The notes beneath the pieces are model-generated. The model was not told the origin of the DNA, made no database searches, and was given only the letters and a program-made list of their open reading frames with translations. A stretch of 5,117 nucleotides of DNA from Firmicutes bacterium UBA1426. GTDB lineage: Bacteria > Bacillota > Clostridia > Peptostreptococcales > Anaerovoracaceae. A program made the position numbers and the translations under genes. The stretch is from the NCBI GenBank assembly GCA_002329675.1, contig DCUA01000139.1, positions 1 to 5,117 of the forward strand, written 5' to 3'. The first letter of the stretch is position 1. Each line of letters begins with the position of its first letter. This document shows, piece after piece, positions 1 to 5,117 of the stretch.

Positions 1-525
1 GGTTTATCCGGTATCTGCGTCTTTGACTTGAGTCGATATATGGGAGAGGAGCCTGCTGCTTATCGTATTCGCATCGATCTCTTCCCGGAATATTCAGCAG
101 ACAGAGTGCTGGAGCTGCTTCTGGCAAGAAAGAGGAAGATGGCAGAGCGTCCGGCGGAGAACCTGTTGAAGGGTATGCTCAATGACAAGTTGATTCCCTT
201 TTATCTTCTGTTATCCCATATACCCGGGGAGGCATTCGTTCATCAAGTAGAAGAAGAACAACTGCTTCGCCTTTCCGGATTGCTTAAGTGTCGTGAGGTT
301 GCCGTAAAGGGAACCAAGGGCTGGGTGGAAGCCCAGGTCACAGTAGGTGGAGTAAAGAGTGAAGAAATCCGGAGCGATACTCTGGAATCTAAATTAGTAC
401 CGGGGCTCTTTTTTGCCGGAGAGATCCTGGATATCGACGGGAAATGCGGAGGATGGAATTTGCAATGGGCCTGGAGCTCCGGGTGGACAGCAGGTCTTCA
501 TGCAGCAAGTATCAATAACGGCTAA
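1..525 (+). CDS. HI0933/BaiN-like NAD(P)/FAD-dependent oxidoreductase, C-terminal part (5' end outside window)
   Basis: The frame is open from base 1 to the TAA at 523-525, giving the last 174 residues of a protein whose family is usually about 400 residues, so more than half, including the N-terminal Rossmann dinucleotide-binding motif, lies off the left edge. The fragment opens with GLSGICVFDLSRY (residues 1-13), matching the family's 'GLSGxPVFxxSR' segment. Near the end, QVTVGG (112-117), then LVPGLFFAGE (132-141), then DIDGKCGGWNLQWAWSSG (144-161) form the typical C-terminal block that closes over the FAD. Two positions usually Tyr in that block are Trp here (GGWN, SSGW), a conservative change. 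Members are soluble flavoproteins variously named BaiN, YhiN or 'aminoacetone oxidase-like'; the physiological substrate is generally unsettled, so no gene symbol is given. It sits 35 bp upstream of cobO on the same strand and is probably cotranscribed with it. The TTG at 28 is an internal Leu codon, not a start. The family call is firm; the function is open. Confidence 0.9.
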   Translation, partial: GLSGICVFDLSRYMGEEPAAYRIRIDLFPEYSADRVLELLLARKRKMAERPAENLLKGMLNDKLIPFYLLLSHIPGEAFVHQVEEEQLLRLSGLLKCREVAVKGTKGWVEAQVTVGGVKSEEIRSDTLESKLVPGLFFAGEILDIDGKCGGWNLQWAWSSGWTAGLHAASINNG

Positions 526-547
526 GAGGCATCAGTGAAAACTTAAG

Positions 548-553
548 AGGAGG
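548..553 (+). promoter_or_regulatory. Shine-Dalgarno of cobO
   Basis: A full AGGAGG stands 7 nt before the ATG at 561. It fixes the cobO start and suggests efficient independent initiation within the probable two-gene transcript. No promoter-like sequence is obvious in the 35 bp between the oxidoreductase stop and cobO. Confidence 0.85.
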
Positions 554-560
554 AGCAAGA

Positions 561-1082
561 ATGGGAATTGAAAAAGGATATATCCAGGTCTATACGGGAA
601 ACGGAAAAGGCAAAACGACCGCCGCATTGGGGATTACGCTGAGAACCCTTTGTGCGGGAAATCGGGTTTTCTTCGGACAGTTTATGAAAGGTCAGGATTA
701 CAGTGAATTGAAAGCCCCCGAATACTTCGATAACCTGGATATGGAGCAGTTCGGTACCCCTTCCTTTGTCCGGGGTGAGCCATCACCGGAGGATATAGAG
801 AATGCAAAGAAAGGTCTGGCGAGGATGAAGGAAGTACTGTCTTCCGGAGACTACGATATGGTGGTATTCGATGAAATCAATACAACGCTTTTCTTCAAGA
901 TGCTAAAAGTGGAGGATGTGCTGGAAGTGTTGGATCTTAAGAAGGAAGGGACAGAGGTCATCCTCACCGGAAGATATGCACCCCAGGAGATCATTGACCG
1001 GGCAGATCTTGTGACAGAGATGCGGGAGATCAAACACTATTACAATGCAGGCGTCAATGCCAGAGTAGGTGTAGAAAACTAA
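561..1082 (+). CDS. cobO: Corrinoid adenosyltransferase (CobO/BtuR/CobA family)
   Basis: This 173-residue cytosolic enzyme moves the 5'-deoxyadenosyl group of ATP onto Co(I) corrinoids (cob(I)yrinic acid a,c-diamide or cob(I)alamin), making adenosylcobalamin or its precursor. The protein is complete and of normal length for the short form of the family. The P-loop GNGKGKTT is at residues 13-20, just after a beta strand (YIQVYTG), as in CobA, where it binds ATP. A Walker B-like strand VVFDEIN is at 101-107. The family signature LTGRYAP is at 135-141, ADLVTEM at 148-154 and the closing KHYYNAGVNARVGVE at 158-172; the common form of that end is KHPF-x-x-G, so YY replaces PF. The ATG at 561 follows a perfect ribosome binding site. 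No other cobalamin gene is visible, so it may serve de novo synthesis or only salvage. The family is distinct from PduO and EutT. Transcription probably ends at the hairpin at 1089-1116. Confidence 0.95.
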   Translation: MGIEKGYIQVYTGNGKGKTTAALGITLRTLCAGNRVFFGQFMKGQDYSELKAPEYFDNLDMEQFGTPSFVRGEPSPEDIENAKKGLARMKEVLSSGDYDMVVFDEINTTLFFKMLKVEDVLEVLDLKKEGTEVILTGRYAPQEIIDRADLVTEMREIKHYYNAGVNARVGVEN

Positions 1083-1088
1083 TTTAAG

Positions 1089-1116
1089 ACTGCCACAGGA
1101 GAGATTCTGTGGCAGT
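1089..1116. terminator. Hairpin between convergent cobO and gpmI, probable bidirectional terminator
   Basis: Arms ACTGCCACAGGA (1089-1100) and TTCTGTGGCAGT (1105-1116) pair over 12 bp, counting one G-U pair, around a GAGA loop (1101-1104), a GNRA-type tetraloop. It starts 6 bases after the cobO stop and lies 20 bases beyond the gpmI stop, so it can serve both convergent genes. The U-tract is imperfect on both sides: on the + strand it is followed by TGCTGTAAAA, on the - strand by CTTAAATTAGTTTT, which is the better tail. The termination function is inferred from structure and position. Confidence 0.7.
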
Positions 1117-1136
1117 TGCTGTAAAATTCAGTATGT

Positions 1137-2663
1137 TTATTTGATCAAACTGTGGCCGGTCATTTCCACCGGCTTTTCAATTTCTGCCAGGTCTAAGAGC
1201 GTAGGAATCACATCAGCGAGGATACCGCCTTCCATGAGCTCTACCGGTCTGTCGGCCATTACGAGAAATGGCACCGGATTCGAGGAATGGGCTGTGATCA
1301 CCGACCCGTCCGCATAGCGCATGCAATCTGCATTGCCGTGGTCAGCTGTGAGGATCAACTGGCCATCTGATCGCCGGAGCGCTGTTACAACCCGATCGAC
1401 GCAGGTATCCAGTACCTCGATGGCTTTGACAGTAGCTTCAACATTACCCGTATGCCCCACCATATCCGGATTTGCGAAATTCAATATGATAAAATCGTAT
1501 TTCTTCTCGTTAATCAGTTCTATTACCCTGTCTGTTACCTCATAGGCGCTCATTTCAGGTTTTAAGTCGTAGGTTGCTACCTTGGGAGATGGGATAAGCA
1601 GTCGGTCTTCACCTTTATTGGGGGCTTCCACTCCACCGTTAAAGAAAAAAGTCACATGGGCATATTTTTCCGTTTCGGCAATGCGCAGCTGTCGAAGGCC
1701 TAATGCGGAAATGTATTCACCGAATGTATTTATCAGAGATTGGGGAGGGAAAGCTACTAATACGTTAGGCATTTCTGCATCGTATTGAGTCATACATACA
1801 TAGCAGAGTCCCGTGGGCCGTTTTTTCCTCTCAAAGCCGTTAAAGCAGTCATCCACAAAGCAGCGGGTTAACTGCCTGGCCCGGTCAGGCCGGAAATTAA
1901 AGAAAATGATCGCATCTTCATCCTGTACAACTGCAACGGGATGGCTGCCTTGTATTATTAAAGTAGGTTTCACAAATTCGTCGTTTTCTCCTGCTTCATA
2001 TGCCTGCTTTAGTGCATCTGACGAATCGGAAGCATGCCTGCCAATACCTTCTGTCAGCGCCTCATAAGCCAAACGGGTCCTTTCCCAGCGCCGGTCCCGG
2101 TCCATGGCATAATATCTCCCGGATATGGATGCGATCTTTCCGACACCCAGCTGCTCCATAAAATGATCCAGCTGATCCAGATAGATCTGCGCGCTGCGCG
2201 GAGGAACATCTCTTCCGTCTAAAAAACAGTGGACATATACCCGGTTCAGACCCTTTTTCTTAGCCAATTCCAGAAGAGCATAGATGTGGGAGATCTGGCT
2301 GTGAACGCCTCCGTCGGACAGGAGTCCCATCAAATGAAGGGAGGAATCTCTGGAAAGAGCATGATCCATTGCGGCATTTAGCTCGCTGTTATTATAAAAG
2401 TCTCCTTTTTCAATTTCTTGAGTAATACGGGTCAGATCCTGATATACTACGCGACCGGCTCCGATGTTCAGGTGACCAACTTCTGAGTTTCCCATCTGAC
2501 CTTCCGGAAGCCCTACCGCGATTCCGGAAGCTGTAAGCGTGGTGTTTGGAAAGGTTGAGAAGAGGCGATCCAGATTAGGTGTGGAAGCCAGTGCAATGGC
2601 GTCGGTACAGGCATCGTCTGTACCCTTCCCAAATCCGTCCAGTATCATCAACATTGTGTTCAT
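1137..2663 (-). CDS. gpmI: 2,3-bisphosphoglycerate-independent phosphoglycerate mutase
   Basis: This cytosolic glycolytic and gluconeogenic enzyme interconverts 3- and 2-phosphoglycerate through a phosphoserine intermediate and needs two divalent metals, usually Mn. From the chosen start it has 508 residues, the usual length. The N-terminal alkaline-phosphatase-like strand LMILDGFG places metal ligand Asp9; GQMGNSEVGHLNIGAGR (55-71) carries the nucleophile Ser60. The inserted phosphotransferase domain has SDGGVHSQISH (116-126, His121), GRDVPP (150-155) and SGRYYAMDRD (180-189). The C-terminal phosphatase domain has NFRPDRARQLTR, NFANPDMVGHTGN and TADHGNAD with the remaining metal ligands. All expected motifs are present, so it should be active. 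The frame is open to a TTG at 2693 and an ATG at 2690, but neither has a ribosome binding site, whereas the ATG at 2663 follows GGAGA by 7 nt and gives the normal family N-terminus. It stands alone, not in a gap-pgk-tpi-eno cluster, with its own promoter upstream. Confidence 0.97.
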   Translation of the reverse strand: MNTMLMILDGFGKGTDDACTDAIALASTPNLDRLFSTFPNTTLTASGIAVGLPEGQMGNSEVGHLNIGAGRVVYQDLTRITQEIEKGDFYNNSELNAAMDHALSRDSSLHLMGLLSDGGVHSQISHIYALLELAKKKGLNRVYVHCFLDGRDVPPRSAQIYLDQLDHFMEQLGVGKIASISGRYYAMDRDRRWERTRLAYEALTEGIGRHASDSSDALKQAYEAGENDEFVKPTLIIQGSHPVAVVQDEDAIIFFNFRPDRARQLTRCFVDDCFNGFERKKRPTGLCYVCMTQYDAEMPNVLVAFPPQSLINTFGEYISALGLRQLRIAETEKYAHVTFFFNGGVEAPNKGEDRLLIPSPKVATYDLKPEMSAYEVTDRVIELINEKKYDFIILNFANPDMVGHTGNVEATVKAIEVLDTCVDRVVTALRRSDGQLILTADHGNADCMRYADGSVITAHSSNPVPFLVMADRPVELMEGGILADVIPTLLDLAEIEKPVEMTGHSLIK

Positions 2664-2670
2664 AAACTTG

Positions 2671-2675
2671 TCTCC
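2671..2675 (-). promoter_or_regulatory. Shine-Dalgarno that sets the gpmI start
   Basis: Read on the minus strand, GGAGA precedes the ATG at 2663 with a 7-nt spacer (CAAGTTT). The more upstream in-frame TTG (2693) and ATG (2690) are preceded only by A/T-rich sequence without purine-rich complementarity to 16S rRNA, so this site decides the start. Confidence 0.75.
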
Positions 2676-2711
2676 ATGTATTGTTATCATCAAATATTTG
2701 TTTGTATCATC

Positions 2712-2745
2712 TGCAGAGAAGCGGAGTTCGCTCTGTCCGCCTGCA
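2712..2745 (-). promoter_or_regulatory. Imperfect hairpin at the 5' end of the gpmI leader
   Basis: In the minus-strand transcript, TGCAG-GCGGA (2745-2736) can pair with TCCGC (2725-2721) and, after a 4-nt bulge, CTGCA (2716-2712), leaving a 10-nt apical loop. That is 10 bp in two blocks, starting almost at the predicted transcription start (about 2744). The sequence CTGCATGCAG at 2741-2750 is itself a perfect DNA palindrome directly adjoining the -10 box, so the element could be a protein operator instead of, or as well as, an RNA structure. It matches no riboswitch class I recognise, and it has no U-tract after it, so attenuation is not evident. Confidence 0.4.
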
Positions 2746-2750
2746 TGCAG

Positions 2751-2778
2751 ATTATAACAGGAAAGGGCGGAAAATCAT
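2751..2778 (-). promoter_or_regulatory. Probable gpmI promoter with extended -10
   Basis: On the minus strand a perfect TATAAT (2756-2751) is preceded by TG plus one base, giving TGTTATAAT, an extended -10 element for the housekeeping sigma factor. The best -35 candidate is ATGATT (2778-2773) with a 16-nt spacer, which keeps only the TGA core of TTGACA; a weak -35 is tolerated when the -10 is extended. Transcription would begin near 2744, giving a leader of about 80 nt before the gpmI ATG. Confidence 0.6.
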
Positions 2779-2797
2779 ATAGCCTCACCTTATTTTT

Positions 2798-2806
2798 TGG
2801 TATAAG
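2798..2806 (+). promoter_or_regulatory. Tentative addA extended -10
   Basis: TGGTATAAG reads as TG-N-TATAAG, an extended -10 with five of six bases of TATAAT, but it lacks the highly conserved final T. No credible -35 lies 16-18 bp upstream. It would give a leader of roughly 50 nt before the addA ATG. The overlapping TAGAAT at 2808-2813 is an alternative, also without a good -35. addA needs a promoter in this gap because the upstream gene is divergent, but which hexamer is used is uncertain. Confidence 0.3.
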
Positions 2807-2815
2807 ATAGAATCA

Positions 2816-2829
2816 GAACATTATTGTTC
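2816..2829. repeat. GAACA-TTAT-TGTTC inverted repeat in the addA leader
   Basis: Five-base arms GAACA (2816-2820) and TGTTC (2825-2829) are perfectly complementary around TTAT. The element lies 33-46 bp upstream of the addA ATG, just downstream of the tentative -10. It resembles the Bacillus-type LexA box (GAAC-N4-GTTC), but the half-sites are six bases apart (GAAC-N6-GTTC), so it does not fit that consensus. It could be a different operator, a small RNA hairpin or chance. Confidence 0.4.
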
Positions 2830-2851
2830 ACTCCCGTTTCATCTGAGATAT

Positions 2852-2857
2852 AGGAGG
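2852..2857 (+). promoter_or_regulatory. Shine-Dalgarno of addA
   Basis: A complete AGGAGG stands 4 nt before the ATG at 2862. The spacer is on the short side, but no later start is acceptable, because the conserved N-terminal Q motif begins at residue 3. Confidence 0.75.
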
Positions 2858-2861
2858 CACT

Positions 2862-5117
2862 ATGAACTGGACTGAAGAACAGAGGCAAGTCATTGAGCTC
2901 AGAGAAAAGAGCATGTTGGTGTCCGCGGCAGCGGGATCCGGAAAGACCGCTGTACTTGTAGAACGCATCAAACAACTCATTCTCAAAGAGGGGCTTTCCC
3001 TCGACGAGCTGCTGGTGGTGACTTTTACCAATGCGGCTGCTTCGGAAATGCGGGAAAAAATCGTTTCTTCTATCCCGGAGCAGATGAACAATATACATAA
3101 AGCACATATCAGCACCTTCCATGCCTTTGCACTGGACGTGATCCGCCGGTATTTCCACATTATCGATATTGAACCGGGTTTTAAGATCTGTGATGATGCC
3201 CAGAGAGTTTTGCTCCAGAACGAAGCTATGGAGGAGCTCTTTCATGAAAAGTTCCAGAAGCAGGATCCGGATTTCTTGCTTTTTCTCAGACTTTACGCCG
3301 GAAGCAAAAACGAGGACGCTGTCAAAGCGATGATACTGGACCTCCACAGCTTTATTCAAAGCCTTCCGGAGCCATTTTCATGGCTGGATGAGATGATAGA
3401 GTGCCTCGCCGGTGATGAGTCCACATTCAAGGAGAGCCTTTTATATCAGGAAATGCTTGCAGATATCCACACAGAGCTCCAATCCATCGAGGCAGATTGC
3501 GACAGAGTGTTACAAAGGGTGTCGGAATGCGGACTGGCAAGTCTGGTACCAAAAGCCCAAAGAGATCTCGAAGCGGTGGAAGGACTCCTTAAAGCATTTT
3601 GCGAGGACTTCGATAGCGGAGCGCGTCACATGGAGAGCATTGCATTTCAGAGGTTTGTTGCTTCCAAAGAAGACAAATCCGGCTATGAGGATATAAAAGA
3701 GGAAGTTTCATTTCTTCGTAACAGGGCGAAGGATAGTCTTAAGAAGCTCGTATCAAGCTACTTTTCAAAGCCGATAGATGTGTACATTTCTGAAATGAAC
3801 CAGACTTATTCTGTTGCGAAGATCTTGAGAAACCTTGTGGCAGAATTTGATAAAATATATATGGAGCGAAAGGAAAAGAAAGGTCTCATAGATTTTTCGG
3901 ATATTGAACATTTTGCGTTGAGAATTTTATCCCATGAAGAAGCAGCATCGGAATATCGCAGCAAATTCAAGTATATTTTTATAGACGAATACCAGGACAG
4001 CAATCTGGTACAGGAAGCGATCGTTGAAAAAATCCGGCGGGAGAACAACGTTTTCATGGTAGGGGATGTAAAGCAGAGCATCTATAAGTTCCGTCTGGCA
4101 GAGCCGGAGATATTTCTGAACAAATATGAGTTATTCAAAAAAGGTACAGATCCCTATTCTATGAAGCTTGATCTGAACCGCAATTTTCGCAGCAAGGGTC
4201 CAATCATCGATGTGGTCAATCATATCTTTAGCCGCATTATGGATCGGAAGAGCACCGGGATCGAATACAATGAAGAGGCGGCCCTTTATAAAGGGGTGAG
4301 CTATGAGGGTCCTCTGGAGCACAAAACAGAGCTTCATTTAATAGAGGACCGACAGATCGAGGATGAGGCACTCGACGATGAAGTAGCGGATATGAAAAGG
4401 GCAGAACTGGAGGCATACGTTGCTGCAAACCTGATCAAGAAGAACAAAGGACTGCCCTATTATGATGAGAAGACCAAACAGCAACGTCATCTGAGCAACA
4501 AGGATATGGTGATCCTGCTCCGAAGCGCGGCGGGAACGGCGGACATCTATTATGAAACCCTTGAGAGAGAAGGCATCCCGGCCTATATGGATATGGGAGA
4601 CGGATATTTCGATACTCTGGAGATTTCTGTTTTTTTGAACCTGCTCAAGGTCATCGATAACAGAAAACAGGATGTAGCCCTCCTCAGTGTATTGCGTTCT
4701 CCTATTTTCAGCTTTTCTATTGACGAGCTGGCGGAGATCCGGGCTGCTGAGAAAAGGGGATCCTACTTCGACGCCTTTGCCAGATACAGCCGTACAGGCG
4801 GGAATGAAGATCTGAGACAGAGGTGTCATCGTGCCCTTTCCCATATCGACCAATGGAAACAGAGGGCAAGGTTTCTCCCAATGTCAGACTTTCTCTGGCA
4901 GTTGATCCAGCAGACCGGTTACTATAGTTATGTCGGAGCCCTTCCCGGGGGGACGCAGCGTCAGGGAAATCTCAGGTCTCTGGCGGACAAGGGCGCAGTC
5001 TATGAGAGCAGTTCAGGAAAGGGCTTATTTGGATTTATCAATTACATCGAAGCGGTGAAAAAGGGAAAAGTAGCTTCGCCCCCTATCAAATTAATCGGAG
5101 AAAACGATGATGTAGTT
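2862..5117 (+). CDS. addA: ATP-dependent helicase/nuclease subunit A (AddA), N-terminal part, runs off right edge
   Basis: The frame is open for 752 codons from the ATG to the window end with no stop or frameshift; AddA proteins are about 1,200 residues, so roughly 60% is seen. With AddB, AddA resects double-strand DNA ends to a Chi-like site and prepares them for RecA; AddA is the 3'-5' superfamily 1A motor and one nuclease. Visible helicase motifs: Q motif WTEEQ (3-7), Walker A SAAAGSGKT (21-29), Ia VVTFTNAAASEMR (52-64), Ib HISTFHAFALDVIRRYF (82-98), Walker B FIDEYQDSN (373-381), III MVGDVKQSIYKFR (399-411), IV LDLNRNFRS (436-444). GYFDTLEI (581-588) and VLRSPIF (610-616) are AddA hallmarks in the 2A/2B region and separate it from UvrD, PcrA and RecB. 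Residues about 110-350 would form the 1B insert. Motifs V and VI and the C-terminal RecB-family nuclease lie outside the window, so nuclease activity cannot be judged. The gene upstream is divergent gpmI, not addB. Confidence 0.94.
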   Translation, partial: MNWTEEQRQVIELREKSMLVSAAAGSGKTAVLVERIKQLILKEGLSLDELLVVTFTNAAASEMREKIVSSIPEQMNNIHKAHISTFHAFALDVIRRYFHIIDIEPGFKICDDAQRVLLQNEAMEELFHEKFQKQDPDFLLFLRLYAGSKNEDAVKAMILDLHSFIQSLPEPFSWLDEMIECLAGDESTFKESLLYQEMLADIHTELQSIEADCDRVLQRVSECGLASLVPKAQRDLEAVEGLLKAFCEDFDSGARHMESIAFQRFVASKEDKSGYEDIKEEVSFLRNRAKDSLKKLVSSYFSKPIDVYISEMNQTYSVAKILRNLVAEFDKIYMERKEKKGLIDFSDIEHFALRILSHEEAASEYRSKFKYIFIDEYQDSNLVQEAIVEKIRRENNVFMVGDVKQSIYKFRLAEPEIFLNKYELFKKGTDPYSMKLDLNRNFRSKGPIIDVVNHIFSRIMDRKSTGIEYNEEAALYKGVSYEGPLEHKTELHLIEDRQIEDEALDDEVADMKRAELEAYVAANLIKKNKGLPYYDEKTKQQRHLSNKDMVILLRSAAGTADIYYETLEREGIPAYMDMGDGYFDTLEISVFLNLLKVIDNRKQDVALLSVLRSPIFSFSIDELAEIRAAEKRGSYFDAFARYSRTGGNEDLRQRCHRALSHIDQWKQRARFLPMSDFLWQLIQQTGYYSYVGALPGGTQRQGNLRSLADKGAVYESSSGKGLFGFINYIEAVKKGKVASPPIKLIGENDDVV

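Larger units (their letters stand above)
2664..2861. other. Divergent intergenic region between gpmI and addA
   Basis: These 198 bp separate the starts of two genes transcribed away from each other. They hold the gpmI promoter, leader hairpin and ribosome binding site on the minus strand. On the plus strand they hold a tentative addA promoter, an inverted repeat and a strong ribosome binding site. I see no convincing small gene, tRNA or recognised riboswitch here. Confidence 0.8.

Noticed and set aside
851..1033. A 60-codon minus-strand open frame opposite the end of cobO.
   Set aside because: It is a low-complexity Ser/Thr-rich translation antisense to conserved cobO motifs, so a shadow frame.
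1321..2222. Several plus-strand open frames opposite gpmI (1321-1545, 1582-1788, 1813-2067, 2034-2222).
   Set aside because: All lie opposite highly conserved gpmI sequence and have no ribosome binding sites or recognisable products.
2664..2693. A longer gpmI starting at TTG 2693 or ATG 2690, adding 9 or 10 residues at the N-terminus.
   Set aside because: Neither start has a ribosome binding site. The added residues fall outside the conserved N-terminus, and the GGAGA at 2671-2675 lies inside the extension, correctly spaced for the ATG at 2663.
2824..2852. A possible addA promoter made of TTGTTC and GATATA with a 17-bp spacer.
   Set aside because: The -10 would overlap the Shine-Dalgarno, so the transcript would start at or after it and lose the ribosome binding site.
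2790..3359. A 189-codon open frame on the minus strand opposite the addA 5' end.
   Set aside because: It is antisense to the Q, Walker A, Ia and Ib motifs of addA, runs into the addA leader, and its translation resembles no family I know. It is a shadow of the real frame.
3412..3696. A 94-codon plus-strand frame inside addA, raising the idea of a frameshift or overlapping gene.
   Set aside because: The addA frame is continuous through this interval and joins motif Ib to motif II with normal spacing, so no frameshift is needed. The alternative frame has no supporting features.
4338..4853. A 171-codon minus-strand open frame within addA, and smaller ones at 3806-4081 and 4131-4428.
   Set aside because: The plus frame across these bases has AddA motifs throughout. 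The antisense translations have no recognisable domain.
1..5117. Search for CRISPR-like arrays, insertion sequence ends, attachment sites, tRNA genes or defence-type modules.
   Set aside because: No repeated units, transposase or integrase frames, tRNA-like cloverleaf or toxin-antitoxin pair were seen. The window is almost fully occupied by four recognisable core genes.

Overview
The window looks like ordinary chromosomal housekeeping DNA from an anaerobic Firmicute, most likely of the class Clostridia. The signs are moderate GC, strong AGGAGG-type ribosome binding sites, an AddA-type (not RecB-type) recombination helicase, a cofactor-independent phosphoglycerate mutase, and a stand-alone corrinoid adenosyltransferase. 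The genus cannot be fixed from what is visible.

Layout. Positions 1-525 (+) hold the last 174 residues of an HI0933/BaiN-like FAD-dependent oxidoreductase, cut by the left edge. After a 35-bp gap with a near-ideal Shine-Dalgarno comes a complete cobO/btuR-type corrinoid adenosyltransferase at 561-1082 (+). The two genes are probably cotranscribed. A perfect hairpin at 1089-1116 lies between cobO and the convergent gpmI gene and probably ends transcription from both sides. gpmI (1137-2663, -) is a complete 508-residue 2,3-bisphosphoglycerate-independent phosphoglycerate mutase; its start is set by an internal ATG with a good ribosome binding site. A 198-bp divergent intergenic region (2664-2861) carries a clear extended -10 promoter and leader hairpin for gpmI, plus weaker promoter-like and operator-like sequence for the gene on the other side. 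From 2862 to the right edge an uninterrupted reading frame (752 codons seen, no stop) encodes the N-terminal part of AddA, the helicase-nuclease subunit of the AddAB double-strand-break repair enzyme.

How they work together. The four genes belong to separate processes: a flavoenzyme of uncertain role, cobalamin adenosylation, lower glycolysis, and recombinational repair. They form three transcription units, with cobO and gpmI convergent and gpmI and addA divergent. I found no mobile element, CRISPR array, tRNA or rRNA, and nothing that supports an undescribed system. The most useful second looks are the absence of addB immediately upstream of addA, a GAACA-TTAT-TGTTC inverted repeat in the addA leader that resembles but does not match a Gram-positive LexA box, and the palindrome-rich leader of gpmI.
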